Shown: positions 1-8,334 of the stretch, in pieces
Position numbering within the stretch: the first letter of the stretch is position 1
Layout of the letters: each line of letters begins with the position of its first letter
Origin: Pyrinomonadaceae bacterium
GTDB taxonomy: Bacteria > Acidobacteriota > Blastocatellia > Pyrinomonadales > Pyrinomonadaceae
Direction of reading: 5' to 3'
DNA: 64,000 nucleotides
NCBI GenBank assembly: GCA_028284415.1
Contig: JANQRU010000004.1
Span: forward strand, 868,001 to 932,000
Notes under the pieces: generated by a model
Told to the model about the DNA's origin: nothing
The model's database searches: none
The model's input: only the letters and a program-made list of their open reading frames with translations
Made by a program: the position numbers and the translations under genes

Positions 1-300
1 CCTCAAACATAAATCTAAAACCTGTCTTAACAACACAGGTGAGCCGTGGCAGCTAATTTCGATTACATCTTCGCCCGTAAATGATTGAGGAGCTTTGAAA
101 TAAGTGATTAAAGATTCATCAACTACATCACTAGTTTGTAAATCATAGATTTTTCTCAAATTAACATGGCGAGGTTTTGGATTAAATTTATCATCATTAA
201 CGAGTCTTTGGGTAATTTTTAGTGAATCAGCTCCGCTTAACCGCAGAACTCCGATTCCGCTTCTACCAAGAGGTGTTGCTAATGCGACAATTGTATCCAT
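1..300 (-). CDS. mnmE: tRNA modification GTPase MnmE (5' part only)
   Basis: The first 100 codons of a minus-strand gene running off the left edge of the window. The translation begins MDTIVALATPLGRSGIGVLR and contains FTGEDVIEISCHGSP, the hallmark of the N-terminal TrmE domain that binds the folate one-carbon donor. MnmE works with MnmG to build the cmnm5 group on wobble U34 of tRNAs. The GTPase domain and C-terminal Cys lie outside the window. It sits downstream of khpB, at the end of the conserved rpmH-rnpA-yidD-yidC-jag-mnmE order. The gap of about 90 bases to khpB contains an inverted repeat. Confidence 0.93.
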   Translation of the reverse strand, partial: MDTIVALATPLGRSGIGVLRLSGADSLKITQRLVNDDKFNPKPRHVNLRKIYDLQTSDVVDESLITYFKAPQSFTGEDVIEISCHGSPVLLRQVLDLCLR

Positions 301-313
301 AAAGACAAATAAG

Positions 314-379
314 CCCGCGAAATGTGAAAACACAAAAATGTTTAAAAATAACTTTTGAGTCTTTTAATTATTTCGCGGG
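314..379. repeat. 10-bp inverted repeat between khpB and mnmE
   Basis: CCCGCGAAAT (314-323) pairs perfectly with ATTTCGCGGG (370-379) across a 46-base AT-rich loop. It lies between the khpB stop and the mnmE start and is far more GC-rich than its surroundings. It could be an attenuator or processing hairpin. The long loop and lack of a following T tract argue against a simple terminator. Confidence 0.5.
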
Positions 380-393
380 ACAGTATAAAGAAA

Positions 394-846
394 CTACTTC
401 AAACGTACTTGTAAACGCCTATCTCTTCCTTCGCCAACCGATTCGGTTATGATGTCATCCTCGTTTTTTAGTGAGAGATGAATCATACGACGCTCGGTTG
501 CATTCAAAACTCCAAATTTGAACGGGATTCCTTTATCCCGAACATTTTTTGCGGCAAATTTTGCCATTACATTAAGTTCTGCTTTTCTCGTCTGTCTGAA
601 GCCATCAGCATCACAAATAATTCTGTGCTGACGTTCTAGTTCACGACCAAAAAGTTGAAACAAAAGCGTTTCAAAAGCATCAAGCATCTCGCCATTCTCG
701 TTCAAAGCAAAATGCACATCTTCACCACTTAAATTAATCAAGCAGCCTTCTTCATCTGACCATTCAACGGCAGCTTCTATATCAAAACCCAAATCTCCGA
801 GGATTTCATTCAAAAACACTTCTGAGTTTTCACAAATTTCGTTCAT
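394..846 (-). CDS. khpB: KhpB/Jag family RNA-binding protein (KH + R3H)
   Basis: 150 residues. The C-terminal half carries an R3H domain (NATERRMIHLSL then ESVGEGRDRRLQV), which binds single-stranded nucleic acid. The middle (about residues 50-85) fits the KH-like domain of the SpoIIIJ-associated Jag/KhpB family. The N-terminal Jag_N domain found in Bacillus is absent, so this is the short form. In Firmicutes KhpB pairs with KhpA and affects cell elongation and division. Its function in this lineage is unknown. The start lies 5 bases downstream of the yidC stop, so the two genes are almost certainly co-transcribed. Confidence 0.88.
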   Translation of the reverse strand: MNEICENSEVFLNEILGDLGFDIEAAVEWSDEEGCLINLSGEDVHFALNENGEMLDAFETLLFQLFGRELERQHRIICDADGFRQTRKAELNVMAKFAAKNVRDKGIPFKFGVLNATERRMIHLSLKNEDDIITESVGEGRDRRLQVRLK

Positions 847-851
847 AGTTT

Positions 852-2798
852 TTATGATGTAGCAGGTTTAGGCTTCTTGCGTAAAATTTCTTTTTTCTCT
901 TCCTTTTGTTCTTCGTCAGGTTCATCACCTTTATTCATGTAATTAATTATCATTTGCTGTGCAAACATAATGATGTTTCCGGTAAACCAGTAAAGAAGCA
1001 ATCCTGAAGGGGCTGACCACATTATCCAAAGCATCATTACAGGCATTATGTAAGTCATCATATTTTGCTGCATTTTTTGCTCAGGTGTGACGGCAGGTGC
1101 TGTCGGCGAAAACTTGAATGACAGAACCATCGAGATTGCAAAAGCAAATTCAAGGATGTGATACGGATCACCGGCAGATAAATCAGGTAACCAAAGGAAA
1201 GATTCTTGGCGGAAACCCAAGTAAATTGAGACGGTTATGTAAAGAGCAATCAAAAGAGGAAATTGGAGGATCATCGGCAGACAACCGCCAATTGGAACCG
1301 CTCCCTTCATCATTTTGATTTGTTCCATCTGCAATTCACGCATACGCGGATCATCCATTGGAACACCTTTTTTCTGCAATTCTTTTTGTTTATCCTGAAT
1401 CTCTTTTAATTTAGGTGCATTTTTAGATGCTTTCTTAAAAGATTTAGATGAATACCAACGGAAAGGGAAAAGCATCGAGTAAAACACCAATGTGAAAATA
1501 ATGATCGCAATACCGTAGTTATTTACAAAATTGTTCAAGAATTTCAGAACAATCAAAATTGGAACAGAAAGTGGGCGAGTAAAGAAGCTCAAGTAGCCAT
1601 AGTTGATAAATTCTTCTATATCTATTGTTCTACCGACAGCCTGAGAAAGCTTATCGTTATAAGTGTTTAGAACAAAATAATCTTTTGTTCCTGTATATAT
1701 TTTATTGGTTGCCCCGTCAGTATTTATTGGCACATAAGCTGTCATTAAATGCTTTGTAGTTTGTGTGCTTTGACTGCGGGTGATCCAAGCAATTATTCCA
1801 TCGTAAAACGGGCGAACTTCTTCTTCATAGCGAATCGAACGAAACTCTAAACCGTTAGTCTTTTTGTTAGGAATTGCCGCCATTGCGAAATAGGTATCAC
1901 CTATTCCTGCCCAATCAACCTCGCCCGGAACAGCAACAGAACCATTTCCGTTATCTTCGGTTATCGAAACTGCATATTCTCGATTTGCAGATTCATTTAC
2001 ATTGTAAACGCCTTCAGGTTCTACAGTATAAAATGTGTAACGATTTACTCCTTGATCTCCGATACTTGGTCCGATTAAAAGTTTTGTATTCGGAACTGGT
2101 TTATCATCTTTTGTAAGTTTTACAGATAAGTCCGCAATGTAGTTATTAGCATTGAATACAAAGGTTTTCGTTACATTTACGCCATTCGCTCCTTCGTAAG
2201 TAAAATCAACTTTCTTTGATTCATCCCCCTTGAGTTCAACTACTTCATCATCTACAGAAATGCTGTAATTCTTTTGATTGACTGTTTTATTGAGGTTTGC
2301 ATCTCCGGTTGAAAGCTGAAATGGAAACATATTTCTCTTTTTGCCTTCTTTGGAGATCAATTCAAGCGGGATTTTATTTTCTTTCGTCGAGCCATCTGCG
2401 TAGAGATTCTTTCTACTCTTTTCGTCTTCGGTGTCGTTCAACTTTAGAATCCAGCTGGTTGCAACAGCACCTTTGGTATCAAGTTTTGCTTCATAGAGAG
2501 GTGTTTTGATTGTAATGGTTTTATTCGGATTTTCTTCGGTTGCAGTATCAGACTCTTCTTCGGCTTTTTCAGCTTTTTCTGATTCTTCTTTTTTTACTTC
2601 TTCGGCAGTTTCTTTTTTCTCAGCGTTGGAATTTGCTTGTTGTGTTTGTGTAGCGTTCGTATTTGTATTCGCATTCGCCTGCTCTTCTTGAGTTGGTTCA
2701 GGAGCAAAGAAAAACATCCAGCCTGTCAATACCAACATCGACAGGACTGCTGCAAGTAAGAATCTTGATTGATTTTGTGGTTTGTTTTGGTCTTCCAT
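852..2798 (-). CDS. yidC: Membrane protein insertase YidC
   Basis: 648 residues, the long form typical of Gram-negative bacteria. There is one N-terminal membrane segment (about 12-31), then an acidic Glu/Lys/Thr/Asn-rich linker (about 40-95), a large periplasmic beta domain, and the conserved five-helix core from about residue 400 (NNYGIAIIIFTLVFYS, GGCLPMILQFPLLIALY, WSAPSGLLLYWFTGNI). It inserts and folds inner-membrane proteins alone or with SecYEG. Upstream yidD and downstream khpB are its usual partners. The low-complexity linker is longer than in E. coli YidC. Confidence 0.97.
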   Translation of the reverse strand: MEDQNKPQNQSRFLLAAVLSMLVLTGWMFFFAPEPTQEEQANANTNTNATQTQQANSNAEKKETAEEVKKEESEKAEKAEEESDTATEENPNKTITIKTPLYEAKLDTKGAVATSWILKLNDTEDEKSRKNLYADGSTKENKIPLELISKEGKKRNMFPFQLSTGDANLNKTVNQKNYSISVDDEVVELKGDESKKVDFTYEGANGVNVTKTFVFNANNYIADLSVKLTKDDKPVPNTKLLIGPSIGDQGVNRYTFYTVEPEGVYNVNESANREYAVSITEDNGNGSVAVPGEVDWAGIGDTYFAMAAIPNKKTNGLEFRSIRYEEEVRPFYDGIIAWITRSQSTQTTKHLMTAYVPINTDGATNKIYTGTKDYFVLNTYNDKLSQAVGRTIDIEEFINYGYLSFFTRPLSVPILIVLKFLNNFVNNYGIAIIIFTLVFYSMLFPFRWYSSKSFKKASKNAPKLKEIQDKQKELQKKGVPMDDPRMRELQMEQIKMMKGAVPIGGCLPMILQFPLLIALYITVSIYLGFRQESFLWLPDLSAGDPYHILEFAFAISMVLSFKFSPTAPAVTPEQKMQQNMMTYIMPVMMLWIMWSAPSGLLLYWFTGNIIMFAQQMIINYMNKGDEPDEEQKEEKKEILRKKPKPATS

Positions 2799-2837
2799 TT
2801 TTGGTTAGTGGTCAGTTTTTTTCTTAAACTGCCTTCT

Positions 2838-3047
2838 TTATTTCACAGGGTCATGTCCGCCTTCGCAGAAGGGTTGGCAACGACATATTCTTTTGACGCC
2901 CATCCAACTTCCGCGTATCGCACCATACTTTTCAACCGCTTGCATCGTGTATTCAGAGCAAGTTGGTGTAAAACGGCATGAAGGCGGCAAAAAAGGCGAT
3001 AGAAACGTCTTGTAAAGTTTCAACAAATCTAAAACTAAAAACTTCAT
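2838..3047 (-). CDS. yidD: YidD membrane protein insertion efficiency factor
   Basis: 69 residues with the complete DUF37/YidD signature: an amphipathic N-terminal helix, then CRFTPTCSEYTMQAVEKYG and a C-terminal CQPFCEGGHDPV. YidD is a small inner-surface membrane-associated protein that helps YidC-dependent insertion. It lies 22 bases after the rnpA stop and 39 bases before yidC, inside the same operon. Confidence 0.95.
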   Translation of the reverse strand: MKFLVLDLLKLYKTFLSPFLPPSCRFTPTCSEYTMQAVEKYGAIRGSWMGVKRICRCQPFCEGGHDPVK

Positions 3048-3069
3048 GTTCTAATTACCTTACGACGCC

Positions 3070-3609
3070 CTATTCGCCTTTGTTTAAATTCTTCTCTTCT
3101 TCTAACTCTACTTTCGCTAAGATTTTTTGAAAATCATCTTTCGCTTCCTGCATTTTTACCTTCAAAATGCTTCGTCTCGCGTTCAAAACCCAATCGTAAT
3201 TTTGTTTCAACTCAGCTAGTTTGGGTTTGCTTAAACGAAAGGCTTCCCGCAAAAGACGTTTCGCTCTGTTTCTTGAAACCGCTTTGCCGATAGCTTTTTT
3301 CGATGCTGTGATGCCTATACGCTGAAAAGACGTTTCTGACGGCATAATGAATGCTGTCATAAAACGCCCTTTGATCTTCACGCCTTCCGCATACACTTTG
3401 CGAAACTCTTTCGGCTTACGCAGACGATTCTGCTTTGGCAAGCGAAAGTTTTCTAATAGTGAAACGGCGTTAATCTCTTGCGTCCTTTTTTGCGACGACG
3501 CTTCAGTACGTTGCGTCCCGCTTTCGTTGACATTCTCTTGCGAAATCCGTGTTTCTTCGCTCTCTTGCGATTGTTTGGTTGAAATGTTCTTTTTGGCATA
3601 ACTACTCAT
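3070..3609 (-). CDS. rnpA: RNase P protein component with long N-terminal extension overlapping rpmH
   Basis: The protein subunit of RNase P, which helps the catalytic RNA mature tRNA 5' ends. The conserved part starts near residue 57 ([17 protein letters not shown]) and includes the diagnostic basic RNR helix ([21 protein letters not shown]). The preceding roughly 55 residues are polar, rich in Ser, Glu and Gln, and are read from the same DNA as rpmH in another frame. The ATG at 3609 is 10 bases before the rpmH ATG. GAGGT lies only one base upstream of this ATG, so initiation here is probably weak or coupled to rpmH. No good start with its own ribosome-binding site follows the rpmH stop; a TTG near residue 57 is the only alternative. 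The layout matches the one described in Thermus. Confidence 0.9.
   Translation of the reverse strand: MSSYAKKNISTKQSQESEETRISQENVNESGTQRTEASSQKRTQEINAVSLLENFRLPKQNRLRKPKEFRKVYAEGVKIKGRFMTAFIMPSETSFQRIGITASKKAIGKAVSRNRAKRLLREAFRLSKPKLAELKQNYDWVLNARRSILKVKMQEAKDDFQKILAKVELEEEKNLNKGE
3453..3599 (-). CDS. rpmH: 50S ribosomal protein L34, nested inside rnpA
   Basis: 48 residues beginning [20 protein letters not shown] and ending KRLTPFHY, a full-length bL34 with the invariant KRTFQP start and [10 protein letters not shown] tail. It is read one base out of frame with rnpA and lies completely within the rnpA coding region. GAGGT is 11 bases upstream of its ATG, a longish but workable spacing, so the shared site seems tuned to rpmH rather than rnpA. 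The stop falls at rnpA codon 52, just before the conserved RNase P domain begins. Identification rests on the family sequence and on the universal rpmH-rnpA order. Confidence 0.95.
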   Translation of the reverse strand: MPKRTFQPNNRKRAKKHGFRKRMSTKAGRNVLKRRRKKGRKRLTPFHY

Positions 3610-3636
3610 TACCTCACTAAAAAAGTGAAACTTTAG

Positions 3637-3665
3637 ATTTTATGGATAAATAGTGCAAATGTCAA
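3637..3665 (-). promoter_or_regulatory. Sigma-70 promoter of the rpmH-rnpA-yidDC operon
   Basis: On the minus strand a perfect -35 TTGACA (3660-3665) is followed by a 17-base spacer and TAAAAT (3637-3642). Transcription would start near 3630, leaving a leader of about 20-30 bases with GAGGT just before the overlapping rnpA and rpmH starts. The spacer contains TTATCCATA, one base from a consensus DnaA box. Confidence 0.78.
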
Positions 3666-3694
3666 AATGTAGTTGGTAAGTTTGTAGGCTAGAT

Positions 3695-4039
3695 TTACAG
3701 TTCATCCAAAAAGCTTGTACTAAATTGATAAATTAGTCTTTGTGCATTCGATATACTGGAATAATTTCTTTCATTTCCTCTAGGAATAATTAGAAGAATT
3801 TTCTCAATTTCTGTCTTTAATCTATTAACTTTATCTTCAAGAGACTTTGTATCTGAAATGTGGTGGAAGCCTTTCAAACCACATAAGTTATCGTATATTT
3901 CATAAGAAATTTCTAATCTTTTTCCTGCACCTTTCAGTTTTTTTAAAGTAATTCTAGCTCCCAAGCTATGTTCTTCATCCAATAAAGTTTTTCTACCAGA
4001 CTCTTTTGCTTTATGTATTGTGACTTTTTCCCAACTCAT
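3695..4039 (-). CDS. Hypothetical protein
   Basis: 114 residues, not recognised. It begins MSWEKVTIHKAKESGRKTLL, is basic, has a predicted helix at about 66-85 (SLEDKVNRLKTEIEKILLII) and has no membrane segment. Its ATG lies inside the last codons of purN (29-base overlap), suggesting translational coupling. It ends just upstream of the rpmH promoter, so it is the last gene of the purN transcript. Confidence 0.6.
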   Translation of the reverse strand: MSWEKVTIHKAKESGRKTLLDEEHSLGARITLKKLKGAGKRLEISYEIYDNLCGLKGFHHISDTKSLEDKVNRLKTEIEKILLIIPRGNERNYSSISNAQRLIYQFSTSFLDEL

Positions 4040-4634
4040 CTAGAATTGCTGTTCGCCCTTTTATTTTAAGATTTCCTGAAGCCACCTGTTTTACAGCCTC
4101 AACATATGCCTCGTGTTCATATTTTATAATTCGTTTTGAGAGTGTTTCCGCCGTGTCATTATCTTTTACTTCAACCGCTTTCTGCAAAATTATTGCTCCA
4201 TGGTCGAGGTGTTCATCTACAAAATGAACGGTGCAACCGGAAATTTTAACACCGTATTCAATTGCTTGTTCGTGAGCGTGTAAACCTTTGAAAGATGGAA
4301 GCAAACTTGGATGGATATTCAAAATTTTATTCGGGAAAGCTTTTACAAAATCACTTGAAAGCAGACGCATATAACCTGCAAGGCAAACCAACTCTACTTC
4401 GCGTTTTTTGAGTTCTGTAATTATCTCTGCATCGTGTTCTACACGTTTCCGCCCCTTTCGTGTAATAGGAAGTGTTTCTATTCCCAACGCTTTTGCCTTT
4501 TCTAAGCCTTTAGCTTTACTTTTATCGCTAATCACGACTGCTACTTCAGAGTTAGGAATCAAACCGCTCTGAACCGCTTCTGTGATCGCCACCATATTTG
4601 AACCGCGACCTGATATTAAAATTCCTATTTTCAT
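4011..4634 (-). CDS. purN: Phosphoribosylglycinamide formyltransferase (GART)
   Basis: 207 residues, full length. It transfers the formyl group of 10-formyl-THF to GAR in the third step of purine synthesis. The N-terminal LISGRGSNM loop binds the phosphoribosyl substrate. The catalytic trio Asn106, His108 and Asp144 is present (ILNIHPSLLPSFKG and DEHLDHGAII). The start directly abuts the stop of the upstream membrane glycosyltransferase, and the 3' end overlaps the 114-residue gene. purM, another purine gene, lies 5 kb away on the same strand but in a separate unit. Confidence 0.96.
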   Translation of the reverse strand: MKIGILISGRGSNMVAITEAVQSGLIPNSEVAVVISDKSKAKGLEKAKALGIETLPITRKGRKRVEHDAEIITELKKREVELVCLAGYMRLLSSDFVKAFPNKILNIHPSLLPSFKGLHAHEQAIEYGVKISGCTVHFVDEHLDHGAIILQKAVEVKDNDTAETLSKRIIKYEHEAYVEAVKQVASGNLKIKGRTAILDELGKSHNT

Positions 4635-6182
4635 CTATCTCCAAACCTTTAAACTATTCCAAATTTTCGGCAGAGGTTCCTTCAAATTCCTGCAAACCAG
4701 AATATTATATTTCTCATATTTCATTGAATACGGATGATTGACTTCCGCTTTTTCTTCGACACTTTCGCAGAAAGCTTCTGTGCTTTCTTTTTCTCCGCCG
4801 AGAACGATTATTACACTTCCGTCATAATCTCTAGGTCCCCACAAAAAATAACTCTGGTGCGGACTTATGGATTTCGGCAAACTGTATTTTTTGCCAAAGA
4901 GATCAATCGCCGCCGCCTGCCCGTAATTATTCGCATAGATTGCCGCTTTTTTTCTTTCTTCTTCCGGCAGAGAATTATAAACTTCCGCAACCTTTTCAGT
5001 CATCTCTTCCCAGCCGAACATATCTCCGAAAATTTGCGGCAGCGGTCCTTCGTGGCTGACTTCCGTTTTGGTTGAAGGAAGTCTGATTGCTCTGCTGTAT
5101 GCCCCAAATTTCTCGACGGGAAGAATCGGAAGCGACATTGGTGCAAGAATTGCTCCGGTAATTAAGATCAACAAGGGAAGTGCTACTTTAAATACTTTTC
5201 CAAACTTAAACCGCGACAAAAGATTTTCCCAAAATACACCGCCCGCTGCAAAAAGCATCGGATAGATCGGCGAGAGATAATAATGCTTTGCTTTGAAATA
5301 AATCATAAATCCGAGCGTTAAAAGATAGGCAATTCCAAGTGTGCGAAAGCGTTTTCCCTCTTTATCAAAAAGCAAAAACCAAAGTCCCGCCAGCCAAACG
5401 ATAGCGGTCAAAGGATGATGAATAATTATTTGCTGAAAGAAGAATTCGTGTGGTGCGAGAACGACATTTTTACCCGATTCGCTGACGCTCCGGAGAAGTT
5501 CGAGCGTCGCCCAATCGTTTTGATATTGCCAGATCAAGTTTGGCAAAAAGAGCAAAAAAGCAATTGCTCCCGCGAACCATAAGTTTTTGTTTGCAAACGC
5601 TTTGCGGTCTTGCGTCAGAAGCAATCCGATGACGAAAGCAAGCCCAAAAAAGACGAGCGAATGTTTGTTCATCAAACCTAATCCGGCAAACGCTCCGAAC
5701 AAAAACCAGTAATTTGGATTCTCACGTTTGACCGCCCAGATGTAACTCAAAACACAACCCATCCAAGAGATCGGCTCAAAGGTATTCATTCCCAAAAAAT
5801 TGTCAATCGTCAAATAGACTGGTGCGACCAAAACACAAAGACACGCAAGCAAAACTGCAAAATGTTTCCCGCCAAATTCTTTAACAAGAAAACCCGTCAG
5901 AAGAATCTTCAAAGCCCCCGACAACGCCGAGAAAAACCGAATAGCATAAAGCGATTCACCGAAAATGCTCTTGCTGAATTTTGCAATCCAAATACTTAGA
6001 GGAGCGTGGTCAGGATAACCCAGAGCGAGATGATTCGTGCTTTCCAGAAAATAGAGTTCATCCCGAAAATATCCGTATTGATTACCAACAAAGATAAAAA
6101 TAATCAATTTGGTAAGAGCAACGGCAAGGGCTATTGCAATTGGTCGTTTTAAAAAACTTCTTGTTTTTTCGGTCGTTTCCAT
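4635..6182 (-). CDS. GT39/ArnT-like membrane glycosyltransferase
   Basis: About 515 residues from the ATG at 6182. A multi-pass GT-C protein with many hydrophobic helices and the early extracytoplasmic motif YFRDELYFLESTNHLALGYP, whose acidic residues fit the catalytic Asp/Glu of PMT/ArnT-type enzymes using a polyprenyl-phosphate sugar. A soluble C-terminal domain follows (about 390-515). The frame stays open up to a TTG at 6257, but those 25 extra codons are encoded by a palindromic repeat. The ribosome-binding-like GAGAGG there directly abuts the TTG, so I prefer the ATG. Acceptor and sugar are unknown. It abuts purN, which is probably co-transcribed. Confidence 0.82.
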   Translation of the reverse strand: METTEKTRSFLKRPIAIALAVALTKLIIFIFVGNQYGYFRDELYFLESTNHLALGYPDHAPLSIWIAKFSKSIFGESLYAIRFFSALSGALKILLTGFLVKEFGGKHFAVLLACLCVLVAPVYLTIDNFLGMNTFEPISWMGCVLSYIWAVKRENPNYWFLFGAFAGLGLMNKHSLVFFGLAFVIGLLLTQDRKAFANKNLWFAGAIAFLLFLPNLIWQYQNDWATLELLRSVSESGKNVVLAPHEFFFQQIIIHHPLTAIVWLAGLWFLLFDKEGKRFRTLGIAYLLTLGFMIYFKAKHYYLSPIYPMLFAAGGVFWENLLSRFKFGKVFKVALPLLILITGAILAPMSLPILPVEKFGAYSRAIRLPSTKTEVSHEGPLPQIFGDMFGWEEMTEKVAEVYNSLPEEERKKAAIYANNYGQAAAIDLFGKKYSLPKSISPHQSYFLWGPRDYDGSVIIVLGGEKESTEAFCESVEEKAEVNHPYSMKYEKYNILVCRNLKEPLPKIWNSLKVWR

Positions 6183-6196
6183 TTTTTTGACTAAAA

Positions 6197-6303
6197 GGGG
6201 AGTGCAAGCATCTCTGCTTGCAAAGCACTCGTTTTTAAGCAAGCTAACCAAGTTCAAACCTCTCAGGTAATTAGCATTTGTGCAGGCAAGGAATTACACT
6301 CCC
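6197..6303. repeat. Dispersed palindromic repeat, two inverted half-units
   Basis: GGGAGTGCAAGCATCTCTGC followed by TTGCA (from 6198) is itself nearly palindromic, with GAGTGC (6200-6205) pairing with GCACTC (6225-6230). A second, inverted half-unit, TGCAGGCAAGGAATTACACT followed by CCC, ends at 6303. This GGGAGTG(C/T)A...TGC(T/C)TGCA type resembles intergenic palindromes common in Acidobacteriota genomes (from memory). It separates the PQQ dehydrogenase and GT39 genes and adds spurious codons to the GT39 frame. Confidence 0.6.
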
Positions 6304-6325
6304 AAATCATCATTTGTTCAGATTT

Positions 6326-8296
6326 TTACTTTTTCTTAATTCGAAATGCAACTAAATAGTCTCCTTCGCCAAAAACACCACTACCACCAACAGAAATCGC
6401 AACATATTGCTCACCATTGCTAAGTTGATAACTCATCGGAGTTGCTCTACCGCTTTCAGGAATCGGTCCTCGCCAGAGTTCTTTGCCTGTTTCAATGTCG
6501 TAAGCTTTTAACGAACGATCTAATGCTGCACCGATGAAAACTATGCCGCTCTCTGTTACCAGAGCACCTCCGAGATTTGGTGACCCCCACCCTTTGGGAA
6601 TTTTAGAAGCAAATTCTTTTGGCATAGGTCTTGTCATGGAACCAAGCGGAACATCCCATTTTTTCAGACCTGTTTTCAAATCAATCGCCACAAGCGAACC
6701 CCAAGGTGGTGGTGTACAAGGCAAACCTGAAGGACTCAAAAGCATTCGGCGACGCATAACATAAGGCGTCCCTCGCATCATGTTGTATTCATATTCATGT
6801 CCAAGCTTTTTATCTTCAACTCTATATTTTTCACGATCAAATTTCTCTCGCGGAATTAATTGCACCATTGCGGCGATTCGGTTAACGGGAACAACCGCTA
6901 TTTGTCTTTTAACATCTACTGAAACACCGCCCCAATGAGCACCTCCAATGTTTGAAGGTAAAACCAAAGTGCCTTCCACACTCGGCGGCGTGAAAATCCC
7001 CTCGTTGCGTAAGTCTTTCATTGCATTTTGACAATGTTCTTTATCTTTTTCAGTAATTCCCCAAACGTCTTTTACATCAAACTTATGCGGACTAAGAGGC
7101 GGAGTCAGTGCAGTAAAAGGTTGTGTTTTCCATGCTTGTTCTTTTGGAATCGTACTTGTGGGAACTTTTCTTTCTTCAACAGGAAATATTGGCTTTCCTG
7201 TTTCCCGATTAAGCACAAAAAGCATTCCCGTTTTTGTAGCCTGAAGAACTGCTGGAATTTTTTTGCCCTTATGCTTTATATCAACCAAAGCGGGCGGGGA
7301 AGCGTTGTCATAATCCCATAAATCGTGGTGCACAGTCTGAAAATGCCAAACCAATTTACCCGTTGATAGTTTTAGAGCAACAATAGAATTTGAATAACTA
7401 TTTTTCCCCAAACGCAAAACTCCATAATAATCAGGTGCGGCACTGCTTGTCGGTAAAAAAACCAAATCCCTTTTCGCATCAATCGAAATCGCTGACCAAA
7501 CATTTGCTCCGCCGGTTTTGTTTCCAAGTTTACCTTTCCATTCATTAAAAGCAGGATCTTTTGGGTCTTGTGGAATCGGATCCCAACTCCAGACAAGTTT
7601 TCCTGTTCTTGCATCAAAAGCTCTAACTTCACCACTTGCAGGATTTGGAAGAGTATTATCGGCGATGGAAGAACCGACAACTACTAAGCCATTTGCAGCA
7701 GCAGGCGGAGAAGTAAAAGTATAGGCTTGTTCTTCAAAAGGCGGGACACGTAAACCTTTTCTGAGATCAACGTAGCCTTTCTTTCCAAATTTTTCACAAG
7801 GCTTTCCATTCTTGGCGTCTAAAGCAATAAGTTGCGATTGAGCCGTCGCAATAAATATTTTTCTTCGACAAATGGCATTGTTGGGTAGTTTTTCGTCTAA
7901 CCAAGTTGAAACACCACGATTAGCAAAATCACCGTAAGTAACATCTCGTCTGATCTTCGGGTCAAACTCCCAAATTTTCTCGCCATTTGCAGGATTTAAA
8001 GCCATAACTCTGCCAAGCGGTGTACTTAAATACATTACACCCTCAACAACTATCGGAGTTGCTTGAAAAGATGCCCGCCGACGAGTTTTGTATTCAGGCT
8101 TAGTTTCTCCTGTTCGGAAAGTCCAGGCGACTGCAAGTTTTTCTATGTTCTTTTTAGTTATACCTTTTGCCGGTATGTAACGAGTTCCTTGCAAGTCACG
8201 TCCGTATGCTGTCCATTCAACTTTTTGGTTCTGAGAAATGGCTGAATCACAACCCAAAATAAAAACAAGGCTAAAAATCAATAAAAAGTTTTTCAT
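6326..8296 (-). CDS. PQQ-dependent dehydrogenase lipoprotein (glucose dehydrogenase-like)
   Basis: 656 residues. The N terminus is a lipoprotein signal (LLIFSLVFILGC, acylated Cys16), placing it in the periplasm. The rest is an eight-bladed quinoprotein propeller of the membrane glucose/quinate dehydrogenase type. Visible signatures are TAYGRDLQGTRYIPAKGI at the start, repeated tryptophan-docking blades (GKLVWSWDPI, GKLVWHFQTV), HHDLWDYD and GGAHWGG, and a C-terminal WGSPNLGGALVTESGIVFIG. It lacks the five N-terminal transmembrane helices of E. coli Gcd. Its substrate is unknown. No pqq synthesis genes are in the window, so PQQ must come from elsewhere. LytTR-like repeats lie just upstream. 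Confidence 0.88.
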   Translation of the reverse strand: MKNFLLIFSLVFILGCDSAISQNQKVEWTAYGRDLQGTRYIPAKGITKKNIEKLAVAWTFRTGETKPEYKTRRRASFQATPIVVEGVMYLSTPLGRVMALNPANGEKIWEFDPKIRRDVTYGDFANRGVSTWLDEKLPNNAICRRKIFIATAQSQLIALDAKNGKPCEKFGKKGYVDLRKGLRVPPFEEQAYTFTSPPAAANGLVVVGSSIADNTLPNPASGEVRAFDARTGKLVWSWDPIPQDPKDPAFNEWKGKLGNKTGGANVWSAISIDAKRDLVFLPTSSAAPDYYGVLRLGKNSYSNSIVALKLSTGKLVWHFQTVHHDLWDYDNASPPALVDIKHKGKKIPAVLQATKTGMLFVLNRETGKPIFPVEERKVPTSTIPKEQAWKTQPFTALTPPLSPHKFDVKDVWGITEKDKEHCQNAMKDLRNEGIFTPPSVEGTLVLPSNIGGAHWGGVSVDVKRQIAVVPVNRIAAMVQLIPREKFDREKYRVEDKKLGHEYEYNMMRGTPYVMRRRMLLSPSGLPCTPPPWGSLVAIDLKTGLKKWDVPLGSMTRPMPKEFASKIPKGWGSPNLGGALVTESGIVFIGAALDRSLKAYDIETGKELWRGPIPESGRATPMSYQLSNGEQYVAISVGGSGVFGEGDYLVAFRIKKK

Positions 8297-8334
8297 AGTT
8301 TATGAATTATTTCTCCAATATATGATTTAAATCT

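Noticed and set aside
1118-1318. Open frame of 66 codons on the plus strand inside yidC
   Set aside because: It is antisense to a clearly conserved gene, has shadow-type composition and no ribosome-binding site.
7372-7680. 102-codon frame on the same strand as the PQQ dehydrogenase
   Set aside because: It lies wholly inside that gene in another frame, with no family match and no start signals. The same size of shadow occurs throughout the window.
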